The translations under genes and the position numbers were made by a program. From Sediminicola sp035798135 (GTDB lineage Bacteria > Bacteroidota > Bacteroidia > Flavobacteriales > Flavobacteriaceae), in NCBI GenBank assembly GCA_035798135.1, contig JAPFBR010000003.1, positions 372,001-436,000 of the forward strand: a stretch of 64,000 nt of DNA, read 5' to 3'. Below the pieces are notes generated by a model that saw nothing but the letters and a program-made list of their open reading frames with translations, did no database searches and was not told where the DNA came from. Positions 61,238 through 64,000 of this stretch are shown one piece after another; position 1 is the first letter of the stretch, and every line of letters starts with the position of its first letter.

Positions 61238-62416
61238 ATGACCATGCTTGATATCAGAAGAATAATTGGAAAACATCTCAACCACGAAGCAACCTCAGAA
61301 GAAGTTTCAATTCTTTATGAATGGGTAAAGAAAGAGGGCAACCAAGAGGTGTTTGTGAAATTGGTGCAAGCTGATTTTTTAATTAATTACCAAAACAAAT
61401 CTTGGGACTCCGAAGAGGCTTTCGAAGAATTTTTGCAAAGTATTAAAGATAAAAAAGAACACAAGACACTCCCTTTTAACGCAACCAAGAAGGTTTGGAA
61501 ATATGCCGCTACAATTCTAATTTTAATTGCCTCCTCCACATATTTTATTCTAAACAAGGATTCTAAAACAACCATCCAACCTGGATTAAATCCAAATGAA
61601 ATAACACTTCAATTGGGTAGCGGGGAGATAATAAATTTTGATCCTAATAATGATACCATTATTAACGTCAATAATGGCATTGCCAACATTCACCTCAACA
61701 AAGGTGTATTGTCCCAAGACAGTAAAAAGTCGACTCAAGATAATTCTGGTTTTAACGTATTAAAAATTCCTTATGGTAAAATTTTATCTATCACTTTAGA
61801 AGATGGCTCCGTTATTAAGTTGAATTCAGGATCAGAATTAACCTATCCTTCCAGTTTTGCCGGCATGGATAAAAGGCAAGTCTTTTTAAAAGGGGAGGCA
61901 TTATTTGATATTACTAAGGATCCAATGAAGCCCTTTGTAGTGCAAACTGATGAAATGTACACCCAAGTATATGGTACTATCTTCAATATATCTGCTTACG
62001 AGGAAGATACTGAAATTGAAGTTGTATTGGTTGAAGGTTCTGTTGGCGTTGGCGATGAAACCAACTTTAATCAGGAAATTTTAAAAATGCTGAAACCATC
62101 TCAAAAAGTTACAAATTCAAAACATTTCGAAAATTCATTTGTCATAGAAGATGTTGATGTAACTCCTTATATATCATGGGCCCAAGGTATAGTGGCTTTT
62201 GAAAATGAAGAAATGTCAGAAATAATAAAAAAATTAGAACGGCGATTTAATGTACAAATCATCAACGAAAATGAAATGCTAGGAGAACGCAGGTTCACCG
62301 GTATATTCGATAAAGAAGGGATTGATTTAATATTAAAAACGATACAAGCTCACACAAATTTTAGCTACGCTAAAAAAGGAGAAACAATAACAATTAAAAA
62401 AAACCAAAGCCTATGA
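61238..62416 (+). CDS. FecR-family anti-sigma factor
   Basis: A 392-residue inner-membrane regulator. The cytosolic N-terminal part (about 1-85) should hold the sigma factor, one membrane helix follows (VWKYAATILILIASSTYFIL, about 87-106), then the periplasmic FecR domain (GKILSITLEDGSVIKLNSGS, FLKGEALFDITKDPMKPFVV) and a DUF4974-like C-terminal domain (FENEEMSEIIKKLERRFNVQ). It passes the signal from the TonB receptor to the ECF factor. Start could also be Met3 (61244). Confidence 0.93.
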   Translation: MTMLDIRRIIGKHLNHEATSEEVSILYEWVKKEGNQEVFVKLVQADFLINYQNKSWDSEEAFEEFLQSIKDKKEHKTLPFNATKKVWKYAATILILIASSTYFILNKDSKTTIQPGLNPNEITLQLGSGEIINFDPNNDTIINVNNGIANIHLNKGVLSQDSKKSTQDNSGFNVLKIPYGKILSITLEDGSVIKLNSGSELTYPSSFAGMDKRQVFLKGEALFDITKDPMKPFVVQTDEMYTQVYGTIFNISAYEEDTEIEVVLVEGSVGVGDETNFNQEILKMLKPSQKVTNSKHFENSFVIEDVDVTPYISWAQGIVAFENEEMSEIIKKLERRFNVQIINENEMLGERRFTGIFDKEGIDLILKTIQAHTNFSYAKKGETITIKKNQSL

Positions 62417-62469
62417 CTTGAAGCAATTCCTAACACTAAAAAACCAATACTAACTAGACTAAATTAATT

Positions 62470-64000
62470 ATGAAAAGACAGAAAACCATATGTACTATAG
62501 GGCAAAAACTTCGGAGAAGCATATTCTGCTTCCTGTGTTTGTCGCTATTTTTTAGCTCTGCAAATGCAAGCACATGTACTCAGGATGATATTCTGACCGC
62601 GAGTTTTAACAACAAAAATCTCGATTACGTCCTTGAGACAATAACGAATAATACTGGCCATAAGTTTTTTTACGAAGCTTCTGAGGTAGATTTGAATCGT
62701 AAAGTAACCATTAACAAAAATAATATTTGTGTTGAAGATCTTTTAAAAGAACTCTTTAAGGATACGGATCTGGATTATGAAATCCTTTCTAGCCAGATTG
62801 TGATTAAAAAAAAGAAAGACCCTATTCTCTACCGTTCCATACCTAAGAAAAAGGCCGAAAGTTTAGAGATACAGGCCAACATTACAGGTTCTGTCCTGGA
62901 TGAATCAGGAAGACCTTTACCCGGCGCAACCATAATAGCTAAGGGAACAAAAGTAGGTACAACAACAGATTTCGATGGAAATTTCGAAATTTCAATGCCA
63001 ATAGGTGTTGTTAAAATTCAAGTTTCCTATTTGGGATACAAAACCAAGGAAGTTGATGTTTCAGGTCAAACTTCTATTACTGTTAATCTTGATCTAGATG
63101 CGGCAGCCTTAGAAGAGGTTATAGTGGTAGGTTATGGAACTTTAGCCAAAAGGAGAGTGACGGGATCTGTAATCTCAATTTCCTCAGAAACTATTGTTGA
63201 TGTCCCATCTTTAAGTCCAGAGGCCGCTATCATTGGTCGAGTAGCTGGAGTTCAAGTTCAGGAAACTTCCGGTGAGCCAGGTGCAAGCCCAAATATTAGG
63301 GTTAGGGGTTCAGGCTCTATCTCTGCAGGTAACGATCCATTGTTTGTTATTGATGGAATTCCAATATCTAGAAATCTTACCTCCGCAGGAGTTAATGGTG
63401 GAGTGGCCAGGAGAAGAACAGCTTTTCAACCGCCTCCAGTAAATCCACTTGCAACCTTAAATCCAAATGATATTGAGTCGATCCAAGTACTAAAAGATGC
63501 TTCGGCAGCTGCAATTTATGGATCACGAGGAGGAAATGGAGTATTATTGATTACTACAAAAAAGGGATCGACTACAGATGAGGGACGATTTTCTTTTGAC
63601 TCCTATATCAGTTTACAAAACGTAACCAATAAAATTGATCTCATGAATGCCCCGGAATTAATAGATTTCACAAGGGACGCGAGAAATAATAATTACCTAT
63701 CTTCAGTACAAGGAGCTTCAATTGATGATCCTATTGGACCTGGCGAAAGGGGAAATGCGAACTATGAATTACCAGAATCCTTTATCAATTGGGATGGTAC
63801 CGATACAGATTGGCAAGATGAGATATTTAAAACGGGGATTGTAAATAATTATAATTTTTCATATGCCTCACCCATAAAGAACAATACAAGTTTTTTTACA
63901 TCAGTAGGTTATTTCAAACAAACTGGGATAGTCGAAAAAGCCAAATTTGAGCGCTACAATTTAATGTTAAACTTAAATTCTCAGCTAACTGAAAAGTTAA
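62470..64000 (+). CDS. SusC/RagA TonB-dependent receptor with STN domain, cut by the window edge
   Basis: An open frame of 510 codons running off the right edge. Order: signal peptide (FCFLCLSLFFSSANAS), STN domain that signals to FecR (FNNKNLDYVLETITNNTGHK to YEILSSQIVIKKK, about 44-118), a carboxypeptidase-regulatory-like domain (ITGSVLDESGRPLPGATIIA, about 135-205), the TonB/SusC motif EEVIVVGYGTLAKRRVTGSV, and the plug (VRGSGSISAGNDPLFVIDGI). It imports a glycan or peptide with a SusD partner, which should lie beyond the window. STN plus adjacent FecR/ECF marks a self-regulating system. Confidence 0.95.
   Translation, partial: MKRQKTICTIGQKLRRSIFCFLCLSLFFSSANASTCTQDDILTASFNNKNLDYVLETITNNTGHKFFYEASEVDLNRKVTINKNNICVEDLLKELFKDTDLDYEILSSQIVIKKKKDPILYRSIPKKKAESLEIQANITGSVLDESGRPLPGATIIAKGTKVGTTTDFDGNFEISMPIGVVKIQVSYLGYKTKEVDVSGQTSITVNLDLDAAALEEVIVVGYGTLAKRRVTGSVISISSETIVDVPSLSPEAAIIGRVAGVQVQETSGEPGASPNIRVRGSGSISAGNDPLFVIDGIPISRNLTSAGVNGGVARRRTAFQPPPVNPLATLNPNDIESIQVLKDASAAAIYGSRGGNGVLLITTKKGSTTDEGRFSFDSYISLQNVTNKIDLMNAPELIDFTRDARNNNYLSSVQGASIDDPIGPGERGNANYELPESFINWDGTDTDWQDEIFKTGIVNNYNFSYASPIKNNTSFFTSVGYFKQTGIVEKAKFERYNLMLNLNSQLTEKL

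Noticed and set aside
1..64000. CRISPR arrays, rRNA genes, intact insertion sequences
   Set aside because: No regularly spaced repeats, rRNA segments, transposase genes or integrase genes were recognised.

Overview
The window is chromosomal DNA from a member of the Bacteroidota, almost certainly a (marine-type) Flavobacteriaceae. The evidence is the low GC, the long NusB, the type III and type II glutamine synthetases, the DUF3276/PUR-alpha protein, the fused cyclophilin-FKBP isomerase, a SusC/RagA receptor with its ECF sigma/FecR pair, and a recurrent promoter element TAnnTTTG (the Bacteroidetes -7 box) in front of many genes, with no obvious Shine-Dalgarno sites. Most of the window is ordinary housekeeping and accessory metabolism in short operons separated by strong, often bidirectional, intrinsic terminators.

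Layout. 1-6.1 kb: start of a secreted protein (left edge, minus), nusB, an MsbA-like ABC exporter, a PUR-family nucleic-acid binding protein and a secreted M14 peptidase. 6.1-11.4 kb: tRNA-binding CsaA-like protein, redox enzymes (thioredoxin-like, 1-Cys peroxiredoxin), DinB/YfiT, cupin, tRNA-dihydrouridine synthase, VF530 protein and a cold-shock protein. 11.6-12.0 kb: two tandem 30-residue membrane peptides. 12-25 kb, mostly minus: fused PPIase, PPK2 with an M28 peptidase, a sigma-54 response regulator without HTH, an ABC-2 exporter operon ending in an MscS channel, grpE-dnaJ, a TIGR01777 protein, an MnmC-like methyltransferase and a DUF4920 lipoprotein. 25-33.6 kb: ilvE, a MazG-like protein, a third copy of the small membrane peptide beside crcB, the ammonium module glnK-amtB-porin, a DUF1684 lipoprotein, and an MFS transporter with a DJ-1/PfpI lipoprotein.

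33.6-54.4 kb: a hydrolase-like protein lacking its serine, an Lrp regulator, the fused acyl-CoA mutase IcmF, purU, DUF4197, pyrF, prfA, a five-gene envelope redox operon (Rieske, thioredoxin, ApbE, DUF4266, DUF3570), purM, divergent GSIII/GSII genes and a Ca/Na antiporter. 54.4-58.4 kb: a BlaI/BlaR1-like pair with a visible operator array, two very short genes and a LacI repressor. 58.6-60.5 kb: tRNA-Arg(ACG) followed by two copies of its 3' end, an orphan gene and about 950 bp of gene-poor, probably decayed DNA. 60.5-64 kb: ECF sigma factor, FecR anti-sigma factor and an STN-containing SusC receptor cut by the right edge.

How the genes work together: nitrogen is the clearest theme (PII, AmtB, an adjacent outer-membrane barrel and two unrelated glutamine synthetases). 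Envelope sensing is another (BlaI/M56, ECF/FecR/SusC). The best candidates for something undescribed are the family of about 30-residue membrane peptides (three copies with many synonymous differences), the ApbE/DUF4266/DUF3570/Rieske redox operon, the terminator-bearing leader in front of the MFS gene, and the tRNA-Arg end repeats.
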